DNA from: Bifidobacteriaceae bacterium
GTDB taxonomy: Bacteria; Actinomycetota; Actinomycetes; Actinomycetales; WQXJ01
Assembly (NCBI GenBank): GCA_031268115.1
Contig: JAIRXV010000256.1
Span: 1-12,488, forward strand
Direction: 5' to 3'
Length of the DNA stretch: 12,488 nucleotides
Shown: in pieces, positions 1 to 9,400 of the stretch
Layout: every line of letters begins with the position of its first letter
Numbering within the stretch: position 1 is the first letter of the stretch
The notes under the pieces: model-generated
Databases searched by the model: none
What the model saw: only the letters and a program-made list of their open reading frames with translations
What the model was told of the DNA's origin: nothing
Program-made: the position numbers and the translations under genes

Positions 1-7
1 GCGCCAT

Positions 8-23
8 CGGACTGATCCGTCCG
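8..23 (+). other. Small hairpin in the ileS leader
   Basis: CGGAC (8-12) and GTCCG (19-23) form a perfect 5-bp stem with a six-base loop, 28 bases before the ileS ribosome-binding site. It could be the end of a longer ileS leader or of an upstream terminator. With the window cut here the role cannot be judged. Confidence 0.25.
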
Positions 24-67
24 AAAACACCGAACTGAACTACCACGAGCCAAGGAGCCCGCCTGCC

Positions 68-3000
68 ATGGCGTACCCGCTGCACCGCGACACCCCCGGG
101 GTGACCAATTCGCCCGATCTTCCGGCGCTGGAGCGCCAAACCCTGGCGCATTGGCGCACCGATGGCACCTTCCGGGCCTCCATCGATGCCCGGCCGGTGG
201 GCGCGAACGGCTCCAACGAGTTCGTGTTCTACGATGGCCCGCCCTTCGCGAACGGACTCCCGCACTACGGGCACCTGCTGACCGGGTACGTCAAGGATGT
301 GGTACCGCGCTACGAAACGATGCGGGGCAGGCGTGTGGAACGGCGCTTCGGCTGGGATTGCCACGGCCTGCCCGCCGAATTGGAGGCCGAACGCGAACTT
401 GGCATCAAGGATAAAGCAGAAATCGATGCGATGGGCGTAGAAGCCTTCAACGCGGCCTGCCGGACGTCGGTGCTGAAATACACCGACGCTTGGGAAGAAT
501 ACGTCACGCGACAGGCCCGATGGGTGGATTTCACCGACGATTACAAGACACTCGATGCCGATTACATGGAGTCGGTGATGTGGGCGTTCAAGACCTTGTG
601 GGACAAGGGTTTCGTCTACGAAGGCCACCGGGTCTTATGGTATTGCTTCCGCTGCGGCACGCCATTGTCGGCCAGCGAGACGCGCCTCGATGAGGTTTAC
701 CGCTCGCGCCAAGACCCAGCCGTAACCGTTGGATTCCGGCTGTCTACTGGAGAAGTCGCGCTCGCTTGGACTACCACCCCGTGGACGCTGCCGAGCAACC
801 TGGCGTTGGCGGTCAACCCAGACGTGGATTACGTAGCGGTGAATTCACCGACGATGGCGGAACACCTCGTTATCGCGGAGCCTCGCCTTTCCGCTTATGC
901 GCGTGAACTGGGGGAGACCCCGGATATAGTCCGTCGGTTCAGGGGCGCCGATTTGGTGGGCACCGCCTACACTCCGCCGTTCGATTTCTTCGGCGACCAA
1001 CCGAACGCCTTCCGGGTGCTCGCGGCCGACTACGTCACCACCGAAGACGGGACGGGAATAGTCCACATTGCCCCGGCCTTCGGTGAGGAAGACAAGGCGG
1101 TGACTGATGCGGCCGGAATCGAGCTGGTCAATCCCGTGGGTCCGGACGGGCGCTTCACCGGTCAAGTCCCGCCCTTCGCAGGGCTGACGGTGTTCGAGGC
1201 CAACAAGCCGGTCATCGCGGAACTGCGGCGCACGGCGCAGTTGTTGCGCCAGGAGACCTACGAACACCCCTACCCCCACTGTTGGCGCTGCGATACCCCG
1301 CTGATACAGCGAGCCGTCTCCTCGTGGTTCATCGAGGTGACCAAGTTCCGCGACCGCATGGTGGCGCTGGGGCGTGAGATTCGTTGGAACCCGGAACACG
1401 TCCGCGACGGGCAGTTCGGTAAGTGGCTGGAAGGAGCGCGGGACTGGTCGATTTCCCGAAACCGCTATTGGGGCTCGCCTATCCCCGTGTGGAAATCCGA
1501 CAACCCGCAGTATCCCCGGATCGATGTGTACGGGTCGCTGGATGAGATAGAACGGGATTTCGGCGTGCGGCCCACGGACTTGCACCGGCCGTTCGTGGAC
1601 CGGTTGACTCGCCCCAACCCCGACGATCCGACGGGCGCTTCGACCATGCGCCGAGTCCCTGAAGTCTTGGATTGCTGGTTCGACTCGGGTTCCATGCCGT
1701 TCGCCCAAGTCCATTTTCCATTCGAGAACCGAGAGTGGTTTGCGCGCCACTATCCAGGCGATTTTATAGTCGAGTATATCGGCCAGACCCGTGGTTGGTT
1801 CTACACCCTGCACGTCCTGGCCACGGCCCTGTTCGACCGTCCTGCCTTTTCCTGCTGCATGGCCCACGGGATTGTGCTCGGCTCGGACGGCACGAAGATG
1901 TCCAAGTCCCGACGCAACTATCCGGACGTAAATGAGGTTTTTGAACGCGACGGTTCGGATGCGATGCGGTGGTTCTTGATGTCTTCGCCGATCCTGCGCG
2001 GCGGCAACTTGATTGTGACCGAGGAAGGTATTCGCGACGCCGTGCGCCACGTGCTGCTGCCGTTGTGGAATACGTGGGCATTTTTCGCGTTGTATGCGAA
2101 TGCCGCGGCCGGGGGCGCGGGTATCGCCGCTCGGCGCGTCGAGCCGGCGGACGTGCCGCAGCTGAGCGAATTGGATCGATACCTATTGGCCCGGACGCGC
2201 GACCTCGTGATCCGTGTGACCAAATCCATGGACGGCTTTGAAATCCCCGACGCCTGTGAGGCGGTTCGAGAGCAGCTCGATGTGCTGACCAACTGGTATG
2301 TCCGCCGGTCGCGCGACCGTTTCTGGGCTGAGGACCCCGCCGCCTTCACGACGCTGTACACGGCGCTCGAAGTCTTGGCCCGCCTGATCGCCCCCCTTGC
2401 GCCCCTGGTCGCGGAGGAGTTGTGGCGGGGTCTGACGGGGGGCCGTTCGGTTCATTTGGCCGATTGGCCGGACGTGTCCGATGACGGCCCCGACGCTGCG
2501 TCGCTGCCGGCGGCGCCAGAGCTGGTGGCAGCCATGGATCGGGTCCGGGGCATCTGTTCGGTGGCTCTGTCCCTGCGCAAAGCCGGTGGACTGCGCGTGC
2601 GCCAGCCGCTGCGCGCCTTGGCGGTGGTGATCCCCGATGCGGCGGAGTTGGAAGCCTTCGCGGATCTGATCGCTGGGGAGGTCAACGTGCGGGAGGTAGC
2701 GATCACCGCTCTCACCGACGATGCCGCCGCCCGCCACGGGGTGGTCACTCGCCTCGATGTCAACGCCCGGGCCGTCGGTCCGCGCCTGGGCCGGGCCGTG
2801 CAGGGCGCGATCCAGGCCGCCAAGGCCGGGGCGTGGGCGCAAGGGGCAGGGGGGAGCGTGATTGTCCACGCTCCGGATGGCGACGTGGAACTGAACGAAG
2901 GGGAGTTTGCGACCTCGACCGTCATTGCTGGCGCCGATGAACGTTCGGCGGCGGTGCTGGGCGGCGGCGGATTCGTGGTGCTGGACACCTTCTTGGACGA

Positions 3001-3238
3001 CGCACTGATCGCCGAGGGCTACGCGCGGGACGTGATCCGGCTGGTGCAAGACGCCCGCAAAGCGGCCGACCTCGACGTTTCCGACCGGATCGATTTGAGG
3101 CTGGCGGTCCCAGCGCAGTGGCGCGCCGCGGTCGAGGCGCACGCCGCTCTCATCAAGGCCGAGACCTTGGCGCTGACCGCGACGTTTGAGGTCGCTCCAG
3201 GGGACGAGGCCGCCGCGACCGTCGCGAAGGCCCGCTGA
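68..3238 (+). CDS. ileS: Isoleucyl-tRNA synthetase, long eukaryote-like class
   Basis: Charges tRNA-Ile with isoleucine in the cytoplasm, using ATP, and hydrolyses mischarged valine. The 1056-residue length fits actinobacterial IleS. Class I signatures are present: HYGH at residues 66-69 (HIGH motif) and KMSKS at 610-614. The inserted CP1 editing domain shows WTTTPW at 234-239 and VHIAPAFGEED, in which D342 is the likely editing aspartate. Two CxxC pairs (C193/C196 and C405/C408) probably bind zinc. WYVRRSRDRFW at 743-753 marks the anticodon-binding helical domain. The PHYGH form of the first motif points to the eukaryote-like class, some members of which resist mupirocin; that phenotype is not established here. 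The ATG is preceded by AAGGAG at 52-57, ten bases upstream. Actinobacterial ileS genes are often controlled by a translational T-box; only 67 bases of leader are visible and no T-box core is seen in them. The last codons and stop lie inside a hairpin that is repeated downstream. Confidence 0.98.
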   Translation: MAYPLHRDTPGVTNSPDLPALERQTLAHWRTDGTFRASIDARPVGANGSNEFVFYDGPPFANGLPHYGHLLTGYVKDVVPRYETMRGRRVERRFGWDCHGLPAELEAERELGIKDKAEIDAMGVEAFNAACRTSVLKYTDAWEEYVTRQARWVDFTDDYKTLDADYMESVMWAFKTLWDKGFVYEGHRVLWYCFRCGTPLSASETRLDEVYRSRQDPAVTVGFRLSTGEVALAWTTTPWTLPSNLALAVNPDVDYVAVNSPTMAEHLVIAEPRLSAYARELGETPDIVRRFRGADLVGTAYTPPFDFFGDQPNAFRVLAADYVTTEDGTGIVHIAPAFGEEDKAVTDAAGIELVNPVGPDGRFTGQVPPFAGLTVFEANKPVIAELRRTAQLLRQETYEHPYPHCWRCDTPLIQRAVSSWFIEVTKFRDRMVALGREIRWNPEHVRDGQFGKWLEGARDWSISRNRYWGSPIPVWKSDNPQYPRIDVYGSLDEIERDFGVRPTDLHRPFVDRLTRPNPDDPTGASTMRRVPEVLDCWFDSGSMPFAQVHFPFENREWFARHYPGDFIVEYIGQTRGWFYTLHVLATALFDRPAFSCCMAHGIVLGSDGTKMSKSRRNYPDVNEVFERDGSDAMRWFLMSSPILRGGNLIVTEEGIRDAVRHVLLPLWNTWAFFALYANAAAGGAGIAARRVEPADVPQLSELDRYLLARTRDLVIRVTKSMDGFEIPDACEAVREQLDVLTNWYVRRSRDRFWAEDPAAFTTLYTALEVLARLIAPLAPLVAEELWRGLTGGRSVHLADWPDVSDDGPDAASLPAAPELVAAMDRVRGICSVALSLRKAGGLRVRQPLRALAVVIPDAAELEAFADLIAGEVNVREVAITALTDDAAARHGVVTRLDVNARAVGPRLGRAVQGAIQAAKAGAWAQGAGGSVIVHAPDGDVELNEGEFATSTVIAGADERSAAVLGGGGFVVLDTFLDDALIAEGYARDVIRLVQDARKAADLDVSDRIDLRLAVPAQWRAAVEAHAALIKAETLALTATFEVAPGDEAAATVAKAR

Positions 3239-3250
3239 GGCCTTTGCGCC
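3215..3250 (+). repeat. 36-bp hairpin repeat, copy 1, spanning the ileS stop codon
   Basis: This sequence recurs at 3286-3321 with 35 of 36 bases identical (G3240 is A in copy 2). It contains a strong inverted repeat: CGCGAAGGCC (3223-3232) pairs with GGCCTTTGCG (3239-3248), ten pairs including one G-U. The six-base loop CGCTGA carries the ileS stop codon. As RNA it could protect the 3' end or help terminate ileS, but no U-tract follows. The arrangement also resembles palindromic repeats scattered between genes in other bacteria; that reading is inference. Confidence 0.8.
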
Positions 3251-3285
3251 CGTAGCACAATGATGCGTTGCAGCAGGCCACGCTG

Positions 3286-3321
3286 GCGACCGTCGCGAAG
3301 GCCCGCTGAGACCTTTGCGCC
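3286..3321 (+). repeat. 36-bp hairpin repeat, copy 2, intergenic
   Basis: Second copy of the ileS-end repeat, 71 bases downstream of the first. It duplicates the codons for the last seven residues of IleS (ATVAKAR) and the stop, although 71 is not a multiple of three. One substitution (G to A, position 3311) puts a C-A mismatch into the stem, so this hairpin is weaker than copy 1. The flanks do not match apart from weak similarity just upstream, so the duplicated block is essentially limited to the hairpin. Confidence 0.8.
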
Positions 3322-3356
3322 TCCCCTGCTCGACGCCTTAGTTCGAGTCCCGGAGG
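3320..3356 (+). promoter_or_regulatory. Hairpin sequestering a GGAGG ribosome-binding site
   Basis: Outer arms CCTCC (3320-3324) and GGAGG (3352-3356) are exact complements. Inside them GCTCGA (3328-3333) pairs with TCGAGT (3343-3348), with one G-U pair and a nine-base loop. A symmetrical 3x3 internal loop separates the two stems. The 3' arm is a strong Shine-Dalgarno sequence nine bases before a TTG that opens a short reading frame, so folding would hide that site. It could instead be a terminator stem for ileS, but AAAC rather than a U-tract follows. The pairing is seen in the sequence; a regulatory role is inferred. Confidence 0.4.
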
Positions 3357-3365
3357 AAACGCGTA

Positions 3366-3393
3366 TTGATCGGTACCATGTGGGGAGCAAAAT
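3366..3393 (+). promoter_or_regulatory. Weak promoter candidate for the surface-protein gene
   Basis: TTGATC (3366-3371) and CAAAAT (3388-3393) are 16 bases apart and resemble -35 and -10 hexamers. The -10 is poor. The fit is mutually exclusive with use of the TTG leader start, because transcription would begin near position 3400. Confidence 0.2.
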
Positions 3394-3425
3394 CCTTGGG
3401 GCCTCACCGTGAGGGGGAGCTATGA
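3366..3425 (+). CDS. Possible leader peptide coupled to the surface-protein gene
   Basis: A 19-codon frame starting at TTG reads (M)IGTMWGAKSLGPHREGEL. GGAGG (3352-3356) lies nine bases upstream of the TTG. Its stop TGA (3423-3425) overlaps the ATG of the surface-protein gene as ATGA, the usual geometry of translational coupling. An internal ATG at 3378 gives a 15-residue version without a well-placed ribosome-binding site. The peptide has no run of one regulatory amino acid, so classical attenuation is not indicated. It may be chance, and it would not be transcribed if the gene is driven from the weak promoter candidate that overlaps its start. Confidence 0.3.
   Translation: MIGTMWGAKSLGPHREGEL
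3402..3414 (+). promoter_or_regulatory. Inverted repeat overlapping the surface-protein ribosome-binding site
   Basis: CCTCAC and GTGAGG flank a central C as a 6-1-6 inverted repeat. In RNA this would be a five-pair stem (CCTCA/TGAGG) with a CCG loop. The 3' arm runs into GAGGGGGAG (3411-3419), the ribosome-binding site of the gene starting at 3422, so the fold would partly hide it. In DNA the same dyad could be a small operator. The symmetry is clear; the function is inferred. Confidence 0.4.
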
Positions 3426-6400
3426 ACAACGCCCGTCGATGCATCGCCCTTGCCTTGGCGGCCGTTTCGGCCACCGTTTTGACGGGCGCCGTTGACTACG
3501 GGGACGCTCGCGCCGACGATACGGCGGAATTCACTCGACGGTTCGACGCGAATGCGAACGGCGCCATCATCACGGTCGGCAATAGCCTGTTGACGTGCCC
3601 AGAGAGTTCGACACCGTTTTGCCAGCGTGCGCATACGGGCAGCGCCTATGACAACAACAATTTTGCGATGATTCAGTTGGATGTAGATTCCGATCCGTCT
3701 ACGGTCAACTCGTCGTCTTCGCAATTGGCGTTGCCCGATGGCGCACAAGTTCTTTTCGCTGGCCTCTACTGGGGTGCGCGTCTGACCGCTGGCGATCAGG
3801 GCACAGCCGGGGACTTAGCCAGTGCCGATACGATGAAACTCAAGGTCCCTAACGCGCCCGATTATGTGTCCCTTCACGGCACGATCCTGGCTCGCAATAC
3901 GGCATCGTACAACGCTTATGAGTCCTTTTACGATGCGACGAGCTTGGTTCAATCCGCGGGAAACGGCGACTATTGGGGGGCCGATGTTCAGGCCGGAACT
4001 GGCTGGGACCGCTACGCCGGTTGGGCTCTCACGGTTGCCTACACCGCACCTGGCCTGCCACTTCGCAACCTTACCGTGTTCGATGGTTTCAATACCGTAG
4101 ACCCCAAGAACACCCAGGATATTACCGTGGACGGCTTTGTGGCGCCGTTCAGCGGCCCGGTCGATGTGCAATTGTCGATGGTGGCATATGAGGGCGATCT
4201 GGCCCAGACCGGAGACTACGCGAAGCTGAACAGCACGCAGCTGGCTACACCCGATTCCCCGGGCTCCAACTTCTTCGATTCGGTCAACTCGGTAGCGGGG
4301 TCCTCCGTGACCACCCGAAATCCGGCGTATACGAACATGTTGGGTTTCGATATCAAGAACTTGGGCGCATCTGGGGTGCTGGACAACAGGGACACCTCGG
4401 CGACTTTCTCGTTTGCCTCTGCCGGCGATGTCTACTATCCTGGAGTCTTGGGGTTGGCGATCAACCTGTACGCTCCGGATCTCACGGCTTCGACTAAAAC
4501 GGCAGTCAACATATCGCATCCCAACAGGCCCGCCAACCCCGGCGACACCCTGCAATTCACCTTGATGTTTGCCAACACCGGCCAAGACGATGCCGCGAAA
4601 GTCACGTCCTGCGATCCGCTGCCAGACGGTGTGGAGTATGTGGCCGGCTCGCTGCTCCTTTTGGGTACCGCCGATCCCGATGTCACCACCCCGGTGGCGG
4701 TGCCCGATGACGGCAGCAAGTGGGGTGCGTACATCGGCGCCACGCGTTCAGTGTGTATGAACTTGGGCCGTGGGGCCGGCAACTACAACACGGGCGAAGG
4801 CGGGACGCTGGAGGTCTTGGACGCCACGTTCTACCAATTCCAGGCCACCATCGAGGACGACGCCGGCGGGACCACCCTGCGCAACATCGCGCATCTGGAC
4901 TATGAGACCGCTACCACGGGTGTGTCCGCCGTCTACGACACACCGCCCGTGACCATGCCCGTTAGCCTCAAAGCCGACGTCAAGATCGCAAAAACGATGA
5001 CCCCGACGGAGGCGATCGCGGGTCAGAGCGGTCGCACCACACTCGTGGTCACAAACGACGGACCCAACGCGGCGACAGGTGTGACGCTCACCGATCCACT
5101 GCCCCAGGACTACACGGCCACCGCCGTTACGTGGTCATCGACTCCCGCGGGTGAAACCGGGACCTGCCCCGTTCCCCCGGTAGGCGGCACTGTCGCGTGC
5201 GACCTGGCGCAGATCGACCCCGGCGGGCAAGTCACCGTCATCGTCCTCGGCGCGCCGAACGCGAGTTCGACGGCCACCACCTTGTCCAATGTCGCTTCGG
5301 TGACCACGGACTCCTTCGATCCGGACCTGTCCAACAACGTCGACACCGTTTCGATCCCCATGACCCACCAGGCGGACCTGAGCATCGAAAAGACGCCCGA
5401 ATCGGCCACGGTCACACCCGGTGCATCGGTGACGTGGACGTTGACCGCCACCAATCAGTGCGGCTCGGACGGTTGCCTCTCCGACGCCACCGCAGTGGTC
5501 ATCTCAGACACGGTGCCCGATCCAACCAAGCTCGTCTTGACCGGCGCCACGGGGGGTGCCGGCACAGGTGGCGCCGCCGGCGATGTGGCTGTGACCTGCC
5601 CCAATCCGCTGCTGAGCCCGTCATCGTTCCAATGCACCGTGGTCGGCGACGGGCGGATGCGCCCAGGCCAGACCGCCGTGGTCACCGTTCAGGGCTACCT
5701 GCTGGGCAACGCGACATCCGGACCCGTCCTCAACACGGCGGCGGTCACCTCCAGCACATTCGACCCCAACCAGGGCAACAACATCGACACCGCGACCCTC
5801 ACGCCGGGCAGCCCGGTCTCCGACATCCAGCTGATCAAGACCGGCCCCGCCAGCGCCGTCGCTGGGGACCGGATCGCCTACACGATCACCGCGGTCAACT
5901 TCGGCCCGTCCGATGCCACCGCGGTCAGCATCGTGGACGATCTCGCCGCCGCCGGCCTGGTAGCGGACGGCGTCACCCAAGCCACCTCGGACCGGGGAAC
6001 TTGCACCATCGCAGCAGGAATCGTGACGTGCAACCTGGGCAATCTGCCTGGGCCCAATACCCCCGGCGATGTCGGTGCCAAGGCGACCATCGCGATTGCC
6101 GGGGCGCTGGTGCCACCTGGGCGTACGGCATCGTTCACGAATGAGGCGACTATCGCCTGCGGCGCCGCCCCCTGCAACGAAGGCCCAAGCCCGCGGCCGG
6201 ACCAACCCTCGGTGACCACCAGCCCGACCCAGGAAGCCGATCTGGCCGTCTCCAAATCCGCTGACACCTCTGTTGTCCTCAATGCCGACGATTCGGCGAC
6301 CTACACCGTCACCGTGACAAACCTCGGTCCGTCCACCGCGACCGGTGTGGCGCTGGCAGACACCCTGCCCCCCGGAATGACCGCCACATCCATGACGGTG

Positions 6401-9400
6401 ACCGGTGGCGGTTCCTGCGACCTGGGCGCTTCGACCTGTGCGGTCGGGTCGCTCGCGCCCGGTGGCAGTGCCGTGGCCACGATTGTCGGGCTGATGGGTC
6501 CGCCGGGTATGACCGGCCGCGTGCAGAGTGTCGAGGCCAATTCGAACACCCCCGATCCGAATAGCGCGAACAACACCGCAACCTGGACACACTCCGAGAA
6601 TCCTCAAGCCGACCTGGCGCTAACCAAGGTGTCCACGGGTCTTGCGGCCGGTGCGACAGACAACGAATACACGCTGACGGTGGCCAACCTGGGCCCGAAC
6701 AGCGCCGCCACGCCTGTCATTGTGGACACGCTGCCCGCGGGCGTTTCGATCACCGAAGGCGAAGCGCTGCCCGCGGGTTGTTCCGCGGTAGGCCAAGCGG
6801 TGACTTGCGTTGCCAACGGCACGCTTGACGATGGGGATGAATGGATCGTTGAAATCCCGGTGAGTATCGCCGCCGATGTCGATGCCGGGACCGCCATAGC
6901 CAATACCGCCACCGTGACGTCCACCACTTTGGACCCGAGCGCGGCTAACAACACCGCCACGGTTCGCGATTCCACGACTGCCGATGCCGACGTGCGAGTG
7001 GATTTCGCGATCGGCTATGACGTCGATGTGACCGACCCGCACGATCCGGTGCTGGTCACCTCCCCACCCCCGGGTATGTACACGGGGCCTGGCTCGGTGC
7101 GTTTCGCTGAAATCCAGGTGTTCAACAATGGCCCGGCCACCGCCAAGAATGTCCAAATCCTGTCCAACGTGGCGATCCAAGCGATCCCCGACGAGGCTTC
7201 GTTGCCGGTTTTCTGTAGATTGGTGAACCAGCAGATCGTCTGCGATCTCAGCGCCATACCCCTGGCGATGAATAGTGGAACCTACTTCTTTGTGCCGTTC
7301 ACCATTGCCCCGTCCACGCCACCGGGCGTATTCCCCGACTGCGGGCGTGCCTTGGCCTGTGTTGGAGGGCCGGCGGGCGGCTGGGCGTCGGTGACAACCA
7401 CGACACCTGAGACCAATACGGCGAACGACTACGATACGGCGGCGCTGGTAATCGCCGACCCTCAAACGGATCTGCATATCTCCAAGACGGCCCTTTCCAC
7501 TATCCCCAACCCAAACGACGACACCCACCCCACATATACGGCGGGCGAGAAGTTCGGCTATCAGATCGACCTGTGGGTGCCAGCCACTTGGGATGACAGC
7601 GAAGAACTCAACTTGCTGGTGGCGGACGCGTCGAACGTGGTGCTCGACGACGTGTTGCCGGTCGGTTTTCTGGCCACACAGGTCAATACCGCCCAGGGCG
7701 AATGCGACCCGATCACCAGGCCTGGGCCAGCCATCCACTGTGAGTTGGGGCGCATAGCGGCCAGCGCCGACGCCTCCGATCCGCAAATCGTACGGGTCTA
7801 TGTGTACGGCACCATCGACCCGGGTACCACCGCGGAGATTTCCACTGGCACCGGAGCGGTCAACCAGGCCGTGGCCACGTCCCCCACGCTCAATCTTTCC
7901 GGCACGGCGTCGTCGGTCAGCGCCCAGGCCGCGACAGACGTGATCCAACAGGCGGACCTGCGGGTAGCCAAGCTGGCCGACGCGGCCGTCTCCTATGCGG
8001 GCACCAACGTCGGCTACACGATTACCACCCTCAACAACGGGCCGTCCGATGCTCCGAATTCGGTGGTGAGCGACACCTTGCCGCTCGGCTTGACGTTGGA
8101 TACGGCGCTTTCGCCGCTGTGCGGGGTGACAGGGGTTGGGGTCGGCGGAGGCCAGGTCGTTTCGTGTACCCCGCAAGTGCGGGGTGAACCCGCGGGCCTG
8201 ATCCCGGCCGGAACATCTGTCAACACCAGGATCGTGGCCAGCACCGACCCGCGGGACCTCAGGCCGTATTGGTGCCCCGGCCACCCAAACGAGGACGGCC
8301 AGCAATGCCCCGATGTACTTCCACCGTCCACACCGACCGACGAGTACCGTCCCTTGGTGAACCAGGTGGAGGCCGAGTCGGGAGCCGTCGATTCCAAACC
8401 GGACAACAACACGGCATCTGTGACAACTGAATTGCAAACCCTGGCCGATGTCGCGGTGACGGCCTCTGTGACCACCGATACGCCATCGGCGGGGAGTCAA
8501 ATCACGTATACGTTGACCGGCGTCAACCTTGGGCCGTCGGCCTTCGATTACCCAGTGGTGGTTTCGACTTTCCCGCCTGGTTTTGTGGTTGAGGCAGTGA
8601 ACGCGCCTGTCATGAACTGTGCCACGACCTTCACCGGTACTGGCCTGGACGCGGTCTATGAGGTGCGATGCATCGGGTGGGCCGTAACGCCGATCCGGGA
8701 TTCGTTCCAGCCTGGCATTACCGTTCCAGGTACTGTCACGGTCTCCATTCCACCGGACATGCCGGCCGGCCCGTACACCGCCTCAAGCTATGCCTATTCG
8801 CGCAATCCCGTCGAATGCCCAGAAACGAACGCAGGCACCTGCGAATCGAACTACGACAACAACCGCGCCGCAGTGACCGTCAACGTCGTGGAATCGGCGG
8901 ATACCTCTCTCACCAAGACCCTGGTGGAACCCAACCCGCTGGTGGCTGGGGCACAAGTGGTCTACGAGCTGACCGCGGCCAACGCCGGTCCGTCCACCGC
9001 CCAAGACGTGACCATCGCGGATACCGTCCCAGAGGGCCTAACGTATGTGTCCGGCGAGGTTTTGGGGGGCGATGCCTGTCCCTCCCCAGACGAGATCGAC
9101 GACCGCAACATTGTCAAATGCGAGGCCGGGACTATTGCGCCGAATGAGACTAAGACGGCTCGCTTGGTGTTTTCCGTGGATCTGCATTACCGAGGAGAGT
9201 TGTGCAATTCCGCCCTGGTGGGCTCTGGGGCGCTCGATTTGGACGCGGACAACAATGAGGACTCGGCCTGCGAACAGACCGTGGCTCCGCCTCCCACGGA
9301 CATTGGGGTGACCGCGACCCCGGATGCGGGCACTATCGTGCCGGGCGCCGCGCTCGGCTACACGGCGGTGGTGACCAACAACGGTCCGAGCCCAACCACG

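Noticed and set aside
300..309. TGGTACCGCG, an exact match to the T-box core consensus, near an aminoacyl-tRNA synthetase start
   Set aside because: It lies inside ileS, encoding part of DVVPRYE in a conserved stretch next to HYGH. A T-box must precede the gene it controls, and no specifier stem can be placed. Coincidence of codon use.
845..2050. 401-codon open frame on the minus strand inside ileS
   Set aside because: Antisense to the conserved catalytic core of IleS, with composition typical of an antisense shadow.
3253..3309. Frame reading HNDALQQATLATVAKAR then stop, possibly a remnant of a second ileS-like gene end
   Set aside because: Only the last seven or eight codons match ileS, inside the 36-bp repeat. 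Upstream the frame is closed by TAG at 3253 and nothing else resembles IleS.
3341..3353. GTTCGAGTCCCGG, resembling the T-arm of a tRNA
   Set aside because: The five bases on each side do not form a T-stem, no matching acceptor or anticodon arms are found upstream, and the bases are better explained by the CTCGA/TCGAG hairpin.
5197..6144. 315-codon plus-strand frame inside the surface-protein gene
   Set aside because: Its translation is arginine/histidine-rich low-complexity sequence from the +1 shifted frame of DUF11 modules; no start signal.
6620..8500. 626-codon open frame on the minus strand inside the surface-protein gene
   Set aside because: It is a shadow frame of high-G+C coding DNA: arginine/glycine/valine-rich, with no domain, and opposite a well-supported repeat protein.
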